A stretch of 64,000 nucleotides of DNA from Lampris incognitus (Eukaryota; Chordata; Actinopteri; Lampriformes; Lampridae): NCBI RefSeq assembly GCF_029633865.1, contig NC_079211.1, positions 149,134,401 through 149,198,400 on the forward strand, in the 5' to 3' direction. The notes beneath the pieces were generated by a model. The model was not told where the DNA came from, searched no databases, and worked only from the letters and a program-made list of their open reading frames with translations. A program made the translations under genes and the position numbers. Numbering within the stretch: position 1 is the first letter of the stretch; the number at the start of each line of letters is the position of its first letter. This document shows, in pieces, positions 44,650 through 56,062 of the stretch.

Positions 44650-47600
44650 TGAAAACAAAGAAACATATGCAGCAAAGAAACATAGTACAGCAAAGAAACA
44701 TAGAACAGCAAAGAAACATAGTACAGCAAAGAAACATAGAACAGCAAAGAAACCTAGAACAGCAAAGAAACATAGCACAGCAAAGAAACCTAGAACAGCA
44801 AAGAAACATAGTACAGCAAAGAAACATATGCAGCAAAGAAACATAGTACAGCAAAGAAACATAGCACAGCAAAGAAACATAGAACAGCAAAGAAACATAT
44901 GCAGCAAAGAAACATATGCAGCAAAGAAACATAGTACAGCAAAGAAACATAGTACAGCAAAGAAACATATGCAGCAAAGAAACATAGTACAGCAAAGAAA
45001 CATAGTACAGCAAAGAAACATAGCACAGCAAAGAAACATAGCACAGCAAAGAAACATAGTACAGCAAAGAAACATAGCACAGCAAAGAAACATAGAACAG
45101 CAAAGAAACATATGCAGCAAAGAAACATATGCAGCAAAGAAACATAGTACAGCAAAGAAACATATGCAGCAAAGAAACATAGTACAGCAAAGAAACATAG
45201 TACAGCAAAGAAACATAGCACAGCAAAGAAACACAGTACAGCAAAGAAACATATGCAGCAAAGAAACATAGTACAGCAAAGAAACATATGCAGCAAAGAA
45301 ACATAGTACAGCAAAGAAACATATGCAGCAAAGAAACATAGTACAGCAAAGAAACATATGCAGCAAAGAAACATAGTACAGCAAAGAAACATAGTACAGC
45401 AAAGAAACATATGCAGCAAAGAAACATAGTACAGCAAACAAAACTTGAACAGCAAAGAAACAGCACAGCAAAGAAACATATGCAGCAAAGAAACATAGTA
45501 CAGCAAAGAAACATATGCAGCAAAGAAACCTAGAACAGCAAAGAAACATATGCAGCAAAGAAAGATATGCAGCAAAGAAACATAGTACAGCAAAGAAACA
45601 TAGTACAGCAAAGAAACATAGTACAGCAAAGAAACCTAGAACAGCAAAGAAACATAGTACAGCAAAGAAACATAGTACAGCAAAGAAACATATGCAGCAA
45701 AGAAACATATGCAGCAAAGAAACATAGTACAGCAAAGAAACATAGTACAGCAAAGAAACATATGCAGCAAAGAAACATAGTACAGCAAAGAAACATAGTA
45801 CAGCAAAGAAACATAGCACAGCAAAGAAACATAGTACAGCAAAGAAACATATGCAGCAAAGAAACATAGTACAGCAAAGAAACATAGTACAGCAAAGAAA
45901 CATATGCAGCAAAGAAACATAGTACAGCAAAGAAACATACGCAGCAAAGAAACATATGCAGCAAAGAAACATAGTACAGCAAAGAAACATAGTACAGCAA
46001 AGAAACATACGCAGCAAAGAAACATATGCAGCAAAGAAACATAGTACAGCAAAGAAACATAGTACAGCAAAGAAACATATGCAGCAAAGAAACATAGTAC
46101 AGCAAAGAAACATAGTACAGCAAAGAAACATAGCACAGCAAAGAAACATAGTACAGCAAAGAAACATATGCAGCAAAGAAACATAGTACAGCAAAGAAAC
46201 ATAGTACAGCAAAGAAACATATGCAGCAAAGAAACATAGTACAGCAAAGAATAGTACAGCAAAGAAACATATGCAGCAAAGAAACATAGTACAGCAAACA
46301 AAACTTGAACAGCAAAGAAACATAGCACAGCAAAGAAACATATGCAGCAAAGAAACATATGCAGCAAAGAAACATAGTACAGCAAAGAAACATAGCACAG
46401 CAAAGAAACATAGAACAGCAAAGAAACATAGAACAGCAAAGAAACATATGCAGCAAAGAAACATATGCAGCAAAGAAACATATGCAGCAAAGAAACATAG
46501 TACAGCAAAGAAACATATGCAGCAAAGAAACATATGCAGCAAAGAAACATAGTACAGCAAAGAAACATAGTACAGCAAAGAAACATATGCAGCAAAGAAA
46601 CATAGTACAGCAAACAAAACTTGAACAGCAAAGAAACATAGCACAGCAAAGAAACATATGCAGCAAAGAAACATAGTACAGCAAAGAAACATATGCAGCA
46701 AAGAAACCTAGAACAGCAAAGAAACATATGCAGCAAAGAAACCTAGAACAGCAAAGAAACATATGCAGCAAAGAAAGATATGCAGCAAAGAAACATAGTA
46801 CAGCAAAGAAACATAGTACAGCAAAGAAACATAGTACAGCAAAGAAACCTAGAACAGCAAAGAAACATAGTACAGCAAAGAAACATAGTACAGCAAAGAA
46901 ACATATGCAGCAAAGAAACATATGCAGCAAAGAAACATAGTACAGCAAAGAAACATAGTACAGCAAAGAAACATATGCAGCAAAGAAACATAGTACAGCA
47001 AAGAAACATAGTACAGCAAAGAAACATAGCACAGCAAAGAAACATAGTACAGCAAAGAAACATATGCAGCAAAGAAACATAGTACAGCAAAGAAACATAG
47101 TAGAGCAAAGAAACATATGCAGCAAAGAAACATAGTACAGCAAAGAATAGTACAGCAAAGAAACATATGCAGCAAAGAAACATAGTACAGCAAACAAAAC
47201 TTGAACAGCAAAGAAACATAGCACAGCAAAGAAACATATGCAGCAAAGAAACATAGTACAGCAAAGAAACATAGTACAGCAAAGAAACATATGCAGCAAA
47301 GAAACATAGAACAGCAAAGAAACATATGCAGCAAAGAAAGATATGCAGCAAAGAAACATAGAACAGCAAAGAAACATATGCAGCAAAGAAACATATGCAG
47401 CAAAGAAACATAGCACAGCAAAGAAACATATGCAGCAAAGAAACAGAACAGCAAAGAAACATATGCAGCAAAGAAAGATATGCAGCAAAGAAACATATGC
47501 AGCAAAGAAACATAGTACAGCAAAGAAACATATGCAGCAAAGTAACATAGTACAGCAAAGAAACATATGCAGCAAAGAAACATATGCAGCAAAGAAACAT

Positions 47601-47815
47601 AGTACAGCAAAGAAACATATGCAGCAAAGAAACATATGCAGCAAAGAAACATAGTACAGCAAAGAAACATATGCAGCAAAGTAACATAGTACAGCAAAGA
47701 AACATACGCAGCAAAGAAACATATGCAGCAAAGAAACATAGTACAGCAAAGAAACATATGCAGCAAAGTAACATAGTACAGCAAAGAAACATAGCGCAGC
47801 AAAGAAACAGTACAA
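44650..47815. repeat. 3.2-kb minisatellite of 17/18-bp units
   Basis: Two interleaved unit types, CATAGTACAGCAAAGAAA (18 bp; variants CATAGCACAG, CATAGAACAG, CCTAGAACAG) and CATATGCAGCAAAGAAA (17 bp), about 180 units. A rare marker (CAAACAAAACTTGAACAG) occurs four times (about 45434, 46291, 46612 and 47190). Segments 45515-45870 and 46728-47083 are duplicates 1213 bp apart. The minus strand is open for hundreds of codons in all three frames (F-L-C-C, S-L-L-Y-Y, F-F-A-V-L), which is a by-product of the unit, not a gene. Confidence 0.95.
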
Positions 47816-47867
47816 AACAAAAGAACATACCGTCATCGAATATGGCAGAATCGTGTCAGGTGATTGT

Positions 47868-48238
47868 CACTCACTGTCCCTCACTTTATGGCAGGCAGCA
47901 ATATAGACCATCCCTCACTTTATGGCAGGCAGCAATATAGACTGTCCCTCACTTTATGGCAGGCAGCAATATAGACTGTCACTCACTGTCCCTCACTTGA
48001 TGGCAGGTAGCAATATAGACTGCCCCTCACTTTATGGCAGGCAGCAATATAGACTGTCCCTCACTTTATGGCAGGCAGCAATATAGACTGTCCCTCACTT
48101 TATGGCAGGCAGCAATATAGACTGTCACTCACTGTCCCTCACTTGATGGCAGGCAGCAATATAGACTGCCCCTCACTTTATGGCAGGCAGCAATATAGAC
48201 TGTCCCTCACTTTATGGCAGGCAGCAATACTATAGACT
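47868..48238. repeat. 34-bp minisatellite
   Basis: Unit TGTCCCTCACTTTATGGCAG followed by GCAGCAATATAGAC, about 10 copies, some with an extra TGTCACTCAC decamer. The decamer-containing blocks recur, so the array has a longer secondary period. It starts some 50 bp after the end of the 17/18-bp array. Confidence 0.92.
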
Positions 48239-49145
48239 GCTGCTGGTAGTTTTTCTTCATCCGATAGGTTAAGAAAACCTTTTGTTATTATGAATTGTAT
48301 AAAACGTGCTTCTCTAAGATGTTTATATTTTCCACATGTGGTGAGGAAGTGTAGCTCTGTTTCAGGCTCACTGAGGGTGCAGTGATGATGATGAAGATGA
48401 AGATGATGAGGGTGCAGTGACAGCACAGCCTTTGCTCTGCAGGGAGCAGGTTTTCCTGTGTACCCCCTTTTCAATAGCAAGACTATGCTCACTCAGTCTG
48501 CACACAGTCAAGCTTCTTTTTAGTTGGTGATCAGTCACCATGCTCACATCATCTGCTATGGTGGACTGTCCATTTAGAGCCAGACAGCACTGCATGTTGC
48601 TCTGTGTTTGCCAGTGGGTGATGTAGTTTTGTTTTAACTGTTTGGTAGTTTGACTGGGTCTGATTGGTGATGTGTTGTGTTCCTGAGGTGTGTTAATAGA
48701 GCAGGTTTGTGTTCTCAGCCTCAGGACCAGGTGGTTAAGGGGGTTCCTATTACTATTCAGCACTTGGCATTGCAGGGCTTGGTGATTATACGACAGGGGA
48801 TCACTTAGTTTTAGATGTGTCCAAAAGTGCTATTTTTTGTATTTTTAGTATTAGTCTCTCTCTCTCTCTCTCTCGCTCCATCCTCAGCGTTGGTCAGGTG
48901 TTGTAATTCCAGTTGCATCACCAGTACACTGACTAAGCAGAACATCATAAACTGAAAACCTTTTAAAAATCTGGAGGCCAGTGAACATGTACCATTACAG
49001 CCCAAAATCAACATTGAAAATTTTTTTTGTTTGGTTTTTTTTGCAAAACGCATAGCTATTACAGTAAAGGGAGTTAAACAGTATCAACACATATATGCAG
49101 CTTTTAACTCTTGGCTGTAGAATATTATAGAGTATAAAAAGCAGA
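48239..49145. other. No gene recognised
   Basis: Contains GATGATGATGAAGATGAAG near 48390 and a CT run near 48857. Confidence 0.4.
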
Positions 49146-49149
49146 CCTT

Positions 49150-49378
49150 GCTAGGTGTCGTTTCCCATCCAGTGGCACTTTACTTGTGCCCCTGTCCATG
49201 GGGTTAGCGGTTGTGTCAGGAAGGGCATCAAACGTCACATTTGCCAAATCACTATGCGGACTGACAAGACCGCCATCAGTGCTGTGCCCTCATAGGGTAC
49301 CGATGGAGGCTGTCAGGTCTGCTGTGGTGACTCCCGGGAGGCAGCGAACAAGCTGAAAGAAGAAAAAGAAGAAGCAGG
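49150..49378 (+). repeat. RTE-related 3' end or SINE
   Basis: TGTGCCCCTGTCCATGGGG ... AGGAAGGGCATCAAACGTC ... GCTGTGGTGACTCCCGGGAG ending GAAGAAAAAGAAGAAG. The GTGGTGACTCC...AAGCTGAAAGAAGAAG tail resembles RTE 3' ends in fish. Confidence 0.6.
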
Positions 49379-50386
49379 AAGTTTTAGCCTAACATGGTCA
49401 TGTCAGGCCAAAACTTAGTATGGGCTCAGCTTGCCTGACAGTGTGTCCTTTACCATGTGACTATTACACGTGTGTACATTGTGTTGATTCTGAAACAACA
49501 TATTGTTCAGCCCTAGTCACTCACATCTAATCCTTGTCGTCTCCTGCACTCACTTTTAGAAGAAACACTTCAGCGTGGCTTATCAGTAAAACACACTCGC
49601 ACTTAAAAATGCTCGTCAGTTCTATCGAGAGGCGAATTCCATTTTTAGAGTCCAGTATCTGTCTATATGTGACATGGACAGCAGACAGACGGGTTGTGAT
49701 TTGTCCCTGCGCTCAGTGAAATATGAGCCTCCTCACAGAGGGACATAAATGTGCTGCTATTGATCGGCACCTCCGCAGAGGCGCCATTAGCTCATGCTAA
49801 TATCATTAGCTATTAGCATGGAGGCTGTTTTGGCCAACGCTGATTCACTGGTAGCACATGTGGCTTTGCTTCGAAAATAGAAAATTGATTCTTGCCCAAA
49901 ATGTCTTTATTTTTGTACTTCCTGACATGGCATTTGGGGAATTGTTTTCCTCTTTTCACTACTGAGACTGCATTAATGGGCTTTTAAACTGTGGTTTGAC
50001 CACGAGTCACCGTATCTCAGTTGCTCTTGGAGTGAAGAGCCCACTGAAAACCCAGCATGGGTGTTTGAAGGGAAGAGGGGTTTGAAAATCTGCAACCGTC
50101 TGTGACCACATTTCCTTTTTAGAAACGCAAGAACAGCACATGTCCAACTGGAAACACCTGACGCGCGCTGTGGTTTTTAAGCGCAGCCCCAGCCTCGCTG
50201 CCCACCCGTTTGTGACGCTGTGGACGCTCAGACTCGGTCTCGTTAAGACGTTAATCCTGCCAGTTTAATCCATGAGAAAACTGGATGAAACGTCTTTCTC
50301 AGCAAAGAGGGAAGCGTATCGATGCAGAGTTTGAAGTGACATTGGAGTGAAAGAGGTTTTTGCTTTAGCCTAAATTAGGGATATAC
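49379..50386. other. No gene recognised
   Basis: Unique intronic sequence. Confidence 0.4.
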
Positions 50387-50738
50387 TGATACCTATTGTG
50401 CATTGGTACTGTTGGATATTGGGCTGATACCAGACTTAAATGGAGTGCTGGTACCAGAGATTTTACCCAAGACCAAACTCTGATCCAAAAGCCATGAGTA
50501 ACATTTTATAAATAAATCAAAATGGTATTTTTTGGATGATGGGAGCCTATATTTCTTTAATGGTGGAAAACGGATTCTGTGTCAATTATTCTGTCCACTG
50601 ACCCCAAACTAATGGTCTAAATCTGCACTGTTCAGCAAAAGTAATGGATCGGGTCAGCACTTGGTATCGGCCGATAGTTAAAGATGCATATTTTGAATCA
50701 GTATCAACAATGGGAAAGTGATACTGGTGCATCCCCAA
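50387..50738 (+). mobile_element. hAT-like MITE
   Basis: Left end TTAGGGATATACTGATACC, right end GATACTGGTGCATCCCCAA, an imperfect inverted repeat. The interior has no coding sequence. Right-hand half relates to 18255-18452. The 8-bp duplication expected for hAT is not evident. Confidence 0.65.
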
Positions 50739-51279
50739 CTGAAGTTCCTCCCCTACACATAGCCTCATACACCCACATACACTCATACATATTCTTCTTT
50801 CTCCCTTTATCACTTCAACACATGGCTGGTTTTTTTTTTAGCCTCAAGTGGTTTTTACCATCACACTGAGTCTTGAAACGGTGGGGTGCAAAGAAAGGGT
50901 AACCACCAATTTTTAAAATGGCTTCAGGTTTTCTTCTGAGTCTGCTGTAAACAGTCTCTCTCCGTCAGCAAGACAGTCTGGTAGATGTGGGCTTTTTTCA
51001 GACGGTACGGTCGTTCTCGTCTCCCCTAATGCACCGATGGATGAACGAGGTGGAGGCGAGGGTCCAAGGTGGGGAGGGGGAAGGTGGTGGGTGGGGGGGG
51101 GTTGTTTGGGCTTGCTGCTTTTTGCTGGAGCCAGGTCAGAGGCGAGCGGTGGCTCGGTGTTGTGTAACGAGGCATTACGTAAGAGCTAGAATGGCTTCCT
51201 GCTGTCCGAAGCACGAGGGCTCTCGCTGCCACCACCGAGGCCCTTCACTGGCGGTCATCATGTGTGACGTGACACCATT
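50739..51279. other. No gene recognised
   Basis: G-rich segment near 51060-51110; otherwise unremarkable. Confidence 0.35.
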
Positions 51280-51475
51280 CTGAGCAGCCTCTCTCTCCCT
51301 CCTCTCTCTCTCGCCCTCTCTCTCGCTCACTCGCTTGCTCACGCTCTCTCCCTCCCACTCCACTGCTCTCTCTTACTCTGTCTCTCTCACTCTCTCGCTC
51401 TCCTCTCTCACCCACTCTCTCTCTCGCCTTCTCTCGCTCTCTCTTCTCTCTCTCTCTCCTCTCTCTCGCTAGCTT
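51280..51475. repeat. CT-rich low-complexity tract
   Basis: CTCTCTC with CG, TT and CC interruptions. Confidence 0.9.
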
Positions 51476-51647
51476 TGGGTTGTGTGATGGAAGATAAACT
51501 CTTTCCTGGACACATTAACTTAAAGGAGCGACATTACAGTAAAAAAGCTGTCTATTTGCCTTTTGCTCGAGTTTGTTTTTTGTAAAAGAAAGTTCAATTC
51601 TCTTTGTCTCTCTCTCTCCCTCGCTCACAGACATATGTGACTGTGAC

Positions 51648-51942
51648 GTAGGGTCAGGGCTGGGCTCAGGGCTGGGTTCAGGGCTGGGGTCAGGGCTGGG
51701 TTCAGGGCTGGGTTCAGGGTTGGGCTCAGGGCTGGGTTCAGGGCTGGGTTCAGGGCTGGGGTCAGGGCTGGGTTCAGGGCTGGGTTCAGGGCTGGGGTCA
51801 GGGCTGGGTTCAGGGTTGGGGTCAGGGCTGGGGTCAGGGCTGGGGTCAGGGCTGGGTTCAGGGTTGGGCTCAGGGCTGGGTTCAGGGCTGGGTTCAGGGC
51901 TGGGGTCAGGGCTGGGTTCAGGGCTGGGTTCAGGGCTGGGGC
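51648..51942 (+). repeat. 12-bp G-rich minisatellite
   Basis: Unit GGGCTGGGTTCA (variants GGGGTCA, GGGTTGGG), about 24 copies without indels. Because 12 is a multiple of 3 it reads as GSGL repeats in one frame, but no gene context supports translation. GGG every few bases gives strong G-quadruplex potential on the plus strand. Confidence 0.95.
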
Positions 51943-51959
51943 CTGGACGTTGTGCCTTT

Positions 51960-52340
51960 GCCCTGAAAGGTGATTATTTTAAAATGTGTGTGTGTTAAAG
52001 CGTTTTGTGTTCATTGTGACTGTAACTGTCAATCATTTTCTAGTTCAAAGTCCCAAGTTCAAGTTTTCATTTGTCACAAAATCACACGTTGTGCAGCGCT
52101 CAGGTAAATGCACAGTAGCATGCTCCCATGACTGTGCAGCGAAACACAAAGAACAAAACACAAATACAATACAATGCAACAGCCTGACGTAGAAAGAGGT
52201 GAGGTAGACGGTGCGATTCAAGTGTCCAGAAAACAGTCATCAATTTGTTTCAATTCTTTTATTGTCTTTTATTATTTTTTGGTTCGACAGTACAATAGTA
52301 AACTGCAGGGGTTGTTTACAGGTTATTAGTACAGTTGACC
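51960..52340. other. Dispersed-repeat-like sequence, no gene
   Basis: 52040-52180 has words typical of fish dispersed repeats ('tttcatttgtcacaaaatcac', 'gtgcagcgaaac'). Not further identified. Confidence 0.35.
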
Positions 52341-52800
52341 AGGGCGTCTGCGCGGCGTGGCGGTCTATTCCATTGCCTACCAACATGGGGATCGCTGGTT
52401 CAAATCCCCGTGTTACCTCCGGCTTGGTCGGGCGTCTCTACAGACACAACTGTCCGTGTCTGCGGGTGGGAAGCTGGATGTGGGTATGTGTCCCGGTCGC
52501 TGCACTGGCGCCTCCTCTGGTCGGTTGGGGCGCCTGTTCGGGGGGGAGGGGGAACTGGGGGGAATAGCGTGATCCTCCCATGCACTACGTCCCCCTGGTG
52601 AAACTCCTCACTGTCAGGTGAAAAGAAGCGGGTGGCGACTCCACATGTATCGGAGGAGGCATGTGGTAGTCTGCAGCCCTCCCTGGATCATGTGAGGGGG
52701 CGGAGCAGCGACCCGGATGGCTTGGAAGAGTGGGGTAATTGGCCAGGTACAACTCGGGAGAAAAGGCGCGGGGGGATCCAAAAACAAAGAAAATAAAATG
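52341..52800 (+). mobile_element. SINE family A with 13-bp target duplication
   Basis: Flanked by AGTACAGTTGACC (52328-52340) and AGTACAGTTGGCC (52801-52813). Head GGCGTGGCGGTCTATTCC and B box GGTTCAAATCCCC present; A-rich tail at 52765-52800. Confidence 0.92.
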
Positions 52801-52817
52801 AGTACAGTTGGCCTACA

Positions 52818-53159
52818 TTACTTTAACAGGAAGAAGGAGTAGGATTTGTCTAGCAGTTTGTAAACACAATATTCAAAGTTGGCCCCTCCTCCCCGGCACA
52901 ACGGCACCAGAAGGACACGCCCCCTGACCACATTTGCCAGAACACATCCCAGTGTACAGACCATCTCCGCGTTGCTCTTCATCCCCATCCTCTCCTTCAG
53001 TGCTCGCCAGCGGGGGAAAGCCAACCCCAGATTCACTCGTTTTGGAATGAGCTTTGTCCGCTTGGCGTTTCGCCTCGCTATGTTTGCCTCTTTACGGCGC
53101 TGTGTCCGCCATTGTCGTAGCTTCCACTTGGATGCATGCTTATGATCTCGATCTGGCAC
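52818..53159 (-). pseudogene. Basic-protein fragment, probably transposon-derived
   Basis: A 113-codon minus-strand frame starts MPDRDHKHASKWKLRQWRTQ, is strongly basic, and contains NLGLAFPRWRALKERMGMKS then NAEMVCTL. The xFxRWRxLKxxxGxKSxAE pattern resembles a short conserved segment of fish transposon-related proteins, cited here from memory. It is not tied to a complete gene; after about codon 85 it loses any resemblance. Could be an exon of a decayed transposon gene. Confidence 0.35.
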
Positions 53160-53554
53160 CTGGTCGCTACGTTATATAGAGTCCTGCTGCCCAAAGTAAC
53201 GCCCAGAAATGTCCCGTACACAGCAAAATAAGAAAGTACAGGCCGAGGACAGGGTCTCTGCAGACACAGACACTGCCACACATGTCTAGTGGCTCATAAG
53301 TGAGGGATTATTTTTGTTTGAGTCTGTACATTGATCTTTAGGGAAAGCCTACTTGTTCTACCTTTAAAAGTGTCGATGGAGAAAATTCTTCCACTTCTGC
53401 CCATCAGCGGGCTTTTAAAACACAGGACAGCCCCAAGACATTTAAAGGACCATACCGCTGTATTTGCAAGTTTTATCCCTCTTACTGCAAAGTGAGTTTG
53501 CATCACATTACTCACAACCATTTTCCAAAAACAGAAGTTTCTCCAGCTAACATT

Positions 53555-54465
53555 TGTGTTAGCATGAAGAATTCACAGGCGTTTGAATTTTGTTTTTAAA
53601 ACAATCTTTCTTCTTCTCTGCCAACCTCTTCCTCTGTATACTTTGTACTTCCTCATTCCACCACCAAGCCTCCTTGTCTTCCTTCCTCTGTCTGGATGAC
53701 ACACCAAGTACCTTCCTAGCTGTCCCCCTCACTATTTCTGCAGTGCTTGCCCAGCCATCCAGCAACTCTTCACTACCACTCAGTGCCTGTCTTAACTCCT
53801 GCCTGAACTCCACACAGCAGTCTTACTTCTTCAGCTCCTACCATTTGATCCTTGGCTCTGCCTTTACTCTAGTCCTCTTCTTGATCTCCAAAGTCATCCT
53901 ACAGACCGCCATCCATCCGATGCTGCCTAGGTATGTTCTCCCCTGTCACCACCTTGCAGTCTCTGATCCCTTTCAGATCGCGCCTCCTGCATAAGCTAGT
54001 CCACCTGTGTGCAGCTTCCTCCGCTCTGATACGTCACCCTGTGTTCCTCCCTCTTCTTGATATGTATTCACCACAGCCATGTCCATCCTTTTCGCAAAAT
54101 CCACCACCATCTGTCCTTCCACATTCCTCTCTTTGACACCATACCTGCCCATCAGTCCTGTTATCTTCACCAATATGCCCATTGAAGTCACTCCAATCAC
54201 CACTCTCTCCTCCTTGGGTACACTCTCCACCACTTCTTCTTACTCTTCCAACTCACACCCAACTTGCGGGGCATATTCATTACATAACATTCATCATCAC
54301 ACCTTCGATTTCCAGCTTCATGTTCATCACGCTGTCTGACACTCTCTTCACCTCCGACACACTCTTGATATACTCTTCCTTCAAAATTACCCCTACCCAA
54401 TTTCTCTTCCCATCCTCACCATGGTAGAAGAATTTGAACCCAAAAACCTCTGCACTTAATACCAT
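53555..54465 (-). pseudogene. RTE-type LINE, endonuclease and linker region
   Basis: Minus-strand pieces from 54465: GVILKEEYIKSVSEVKRVSD and SDSVMNMKLEIEGVMMNVM (endonuclease region), VESVPKEERVVIG, GRYGVKERNVEGQMVVDFAK and KRMDMAVVNTYQEEGGTQGD (APE-type endonuclease C-terminal half), then further on SGSEELLDGWASTAEIVRGT and KEDKEAWWWNEEVQSIQRKR (linker before the RT). Many frameshifts; RT domain absent. Complementary in content to the RT-only fragment at 37255-38345, same clade. Confidence 0.8.
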
Positions 54466-54509
54466 TGTAAATTGGTGGTAAAGCTTAAGGTCCTTGGTCT
54501 TTGTTATTC

Positions 54510-54973
54510 CATCTGTAAGTGGTTATATGACTTTCTGACAGGCAGACCTCAGCCATGTGAGAAAAGACTGTAGAGTAGGGGATGACCCTGCAGTGCTCCT
54601 GTGTTGAGAACTATGGTAGATGAGTAGCTGGTACCCGCTCTCACTGTCTGTGTTGCCAAATATCTTAACAGGATAGTGAACTTTGCAGATGACACCACAG
54701 TAATTGGACTGATAAATGACAAAAACGAAGATGCCTATAGGAAGGAGGTGAGGGACCTATCCATATGGTGTCAAGATAAAAACCTCTCCCTAAATGCTGA
54801 GAAAACAAAGGAGATAATTGTTAATTTTAGGAAGTCCAAAACGGTTCAGACACCAGTTTATGTCAACAGTGTCCCTGTTGAAATTGTGAAGAACTTCAGA
54901 TTTTCAGGCATTCAGATCTCAGACTCCCTCTCCTGGTCTCTAAACACCAATTGTGTCATTATTAATAAGAATG
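54510..54973 (+). pseudogene. L2/jockey-like LINE RT, 5' piece
   Basis: YDFLTGRPQPCEK-like segment near 54525, then NFADDTTVIGLINDKNEDAY (catalytic FADD, 54679), LSIWCQDKNLSLNAEKTKEI and EIVKNFRFSGIQISDSLSWS. The frame is cut by the SINE3-like element at 54974 and continues at 55521. Confidence 0.85.
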
Positions 54974-55527
54974 GATTAAATTTACATAGCACTTTATCTA
55001 GACACCCAAAGCGCTTCACATTGAAGGGGGAAACTCATCTCAAACACCACCAATGTGTAGCACCCACATGGGGGATGCATGCCAGCTATTTCGTGCCAGA
55101 ACGCTCACCACACATCAGCTTGAGGTGGAGAGGGAGGAATCATTCAGCGAATTACACGGGGGATGATTAGGTGGCCAGATGGAGACAGCCAGGTTGGGAA
55201 TTTTGCCAAGACATCGGGGGACCTCCTACTTGTTGTGACAAGTGCCCTGGGATCTTTAATGATCAGCGAGTCAGGACTTCGGTTTAATGTCTCATCCGAA
55301 TGACGGCATCTCCTACAGCACAGTGTCCCCATCACTGCACTGGGATTTTTTTTTTTAACTAGGACCAGAGGGAAGACTGCCCTTACTGGCCCACCAACAC
55401 CACTTCCAGCAGCAACTCAGGTTTCCCGGGAGGTCTCCCATCCAAGTACTAGCCAAGCCCATACTTGCTTAGCTTCCGTCATTTTGCAGAGCCAGGGTAC
55501 ATGTTGGTATTGCTACCGGCAAGAATG
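54974..55527 (-). mobile_element. 5S-rRNA-derived (SINE3-like) element, 7-bp target duplication
   Basis: On the minus strand 55436-55490 reads as 5S rRNA internal-promoter sequence (GGAAGCTAAGCAAG, GCTAGTACTTGGATGGGAG), followed by GTTGCTGCTGGAAGTGG and a body of about 450 bp common in fish. Flanked by AAGAATG at 54967-54973 and 55521-55527. The second AAGAATG is the right-hand duplicate, so the inserted sequence itself is 54974-55520. Confidence 0.85.
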
Positions 55528-56050
55528 CACAACAGAGACTATACTTTCTGAGATGTCTTAAATTCAGAATGTCCACAAAAACTCTGGTCAGTTTCTATCA
55601 GACCACCATAGAGAGCATCCTTACTGGAATCATACTGGTGTGGTTTGACAACCTGACTGAACAGGAGCACAAACAACTGAGAAGCATAGTAAAAAACGGC
55701 TCCAGACATCATAGGAACAGCACTGCCACAGCTTCAGGACATTTACACCACCTGTTGCAGAAGGAAGGCCCTATGAATGACGGAGGACACCATCCACCCA
55801 GCACATGGCCTGTTTTCCTCCTTCCCTCAGGACAACACCAGCCGCCTCACAAACAGTTTTTACCCCCAGGAGGTTAGAATAATGAACAGTAGGCACCTTA
55901 CATAAATTCAGTGATTTGTTATTTGTGGGATTTCTGATTTCTTATTTATGGTGTTGTATTACTTATTTTGTCGTTATTTATTATTTCCTCATATATAGTT
56001 TTAAGGGCTGAGCGAGCCAGGGTGGATGCATTTCATAGCATTTGAAGTAC
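55528..56050 (+). pseudogene. L2/jockey-like LINE, 3' piece
   Basis: Continues the interrupted frame: QQRLYFLRCLKFRMSTKTLV, SFYQTTIESILTGIILVWFD and LTEQEHKQLRSIVKNGSRH, then a frameshifted C-terminus with LLPSGQHQPPHKQF and a 3' region with TTATTTATTATTTCC. Confidence 0.8.
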
Positions 56051-56062
56051 ATGGTACTTTTT

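Noticed and set aside
44632..47836. Very long minus-strand open frames (up to 768 codons) rich in Phe, Leu and Cys
   Set aside because: They coincide exactly with the 17/18-bp minisatellite, occur in all three frames, and have no promoter or non-repeat coding sequence.
51573..51998. Open frame encoding a GSGL repeat protein
   Set aside because: Produced by the 12-bp array; flanking codons show no domain and no splice context.
55436..55490. 5S rRNA gene
   Set aside because: Only the internal-promoter part is 5S-like; it continues into a SINE body and is flanked by a short target duplication.
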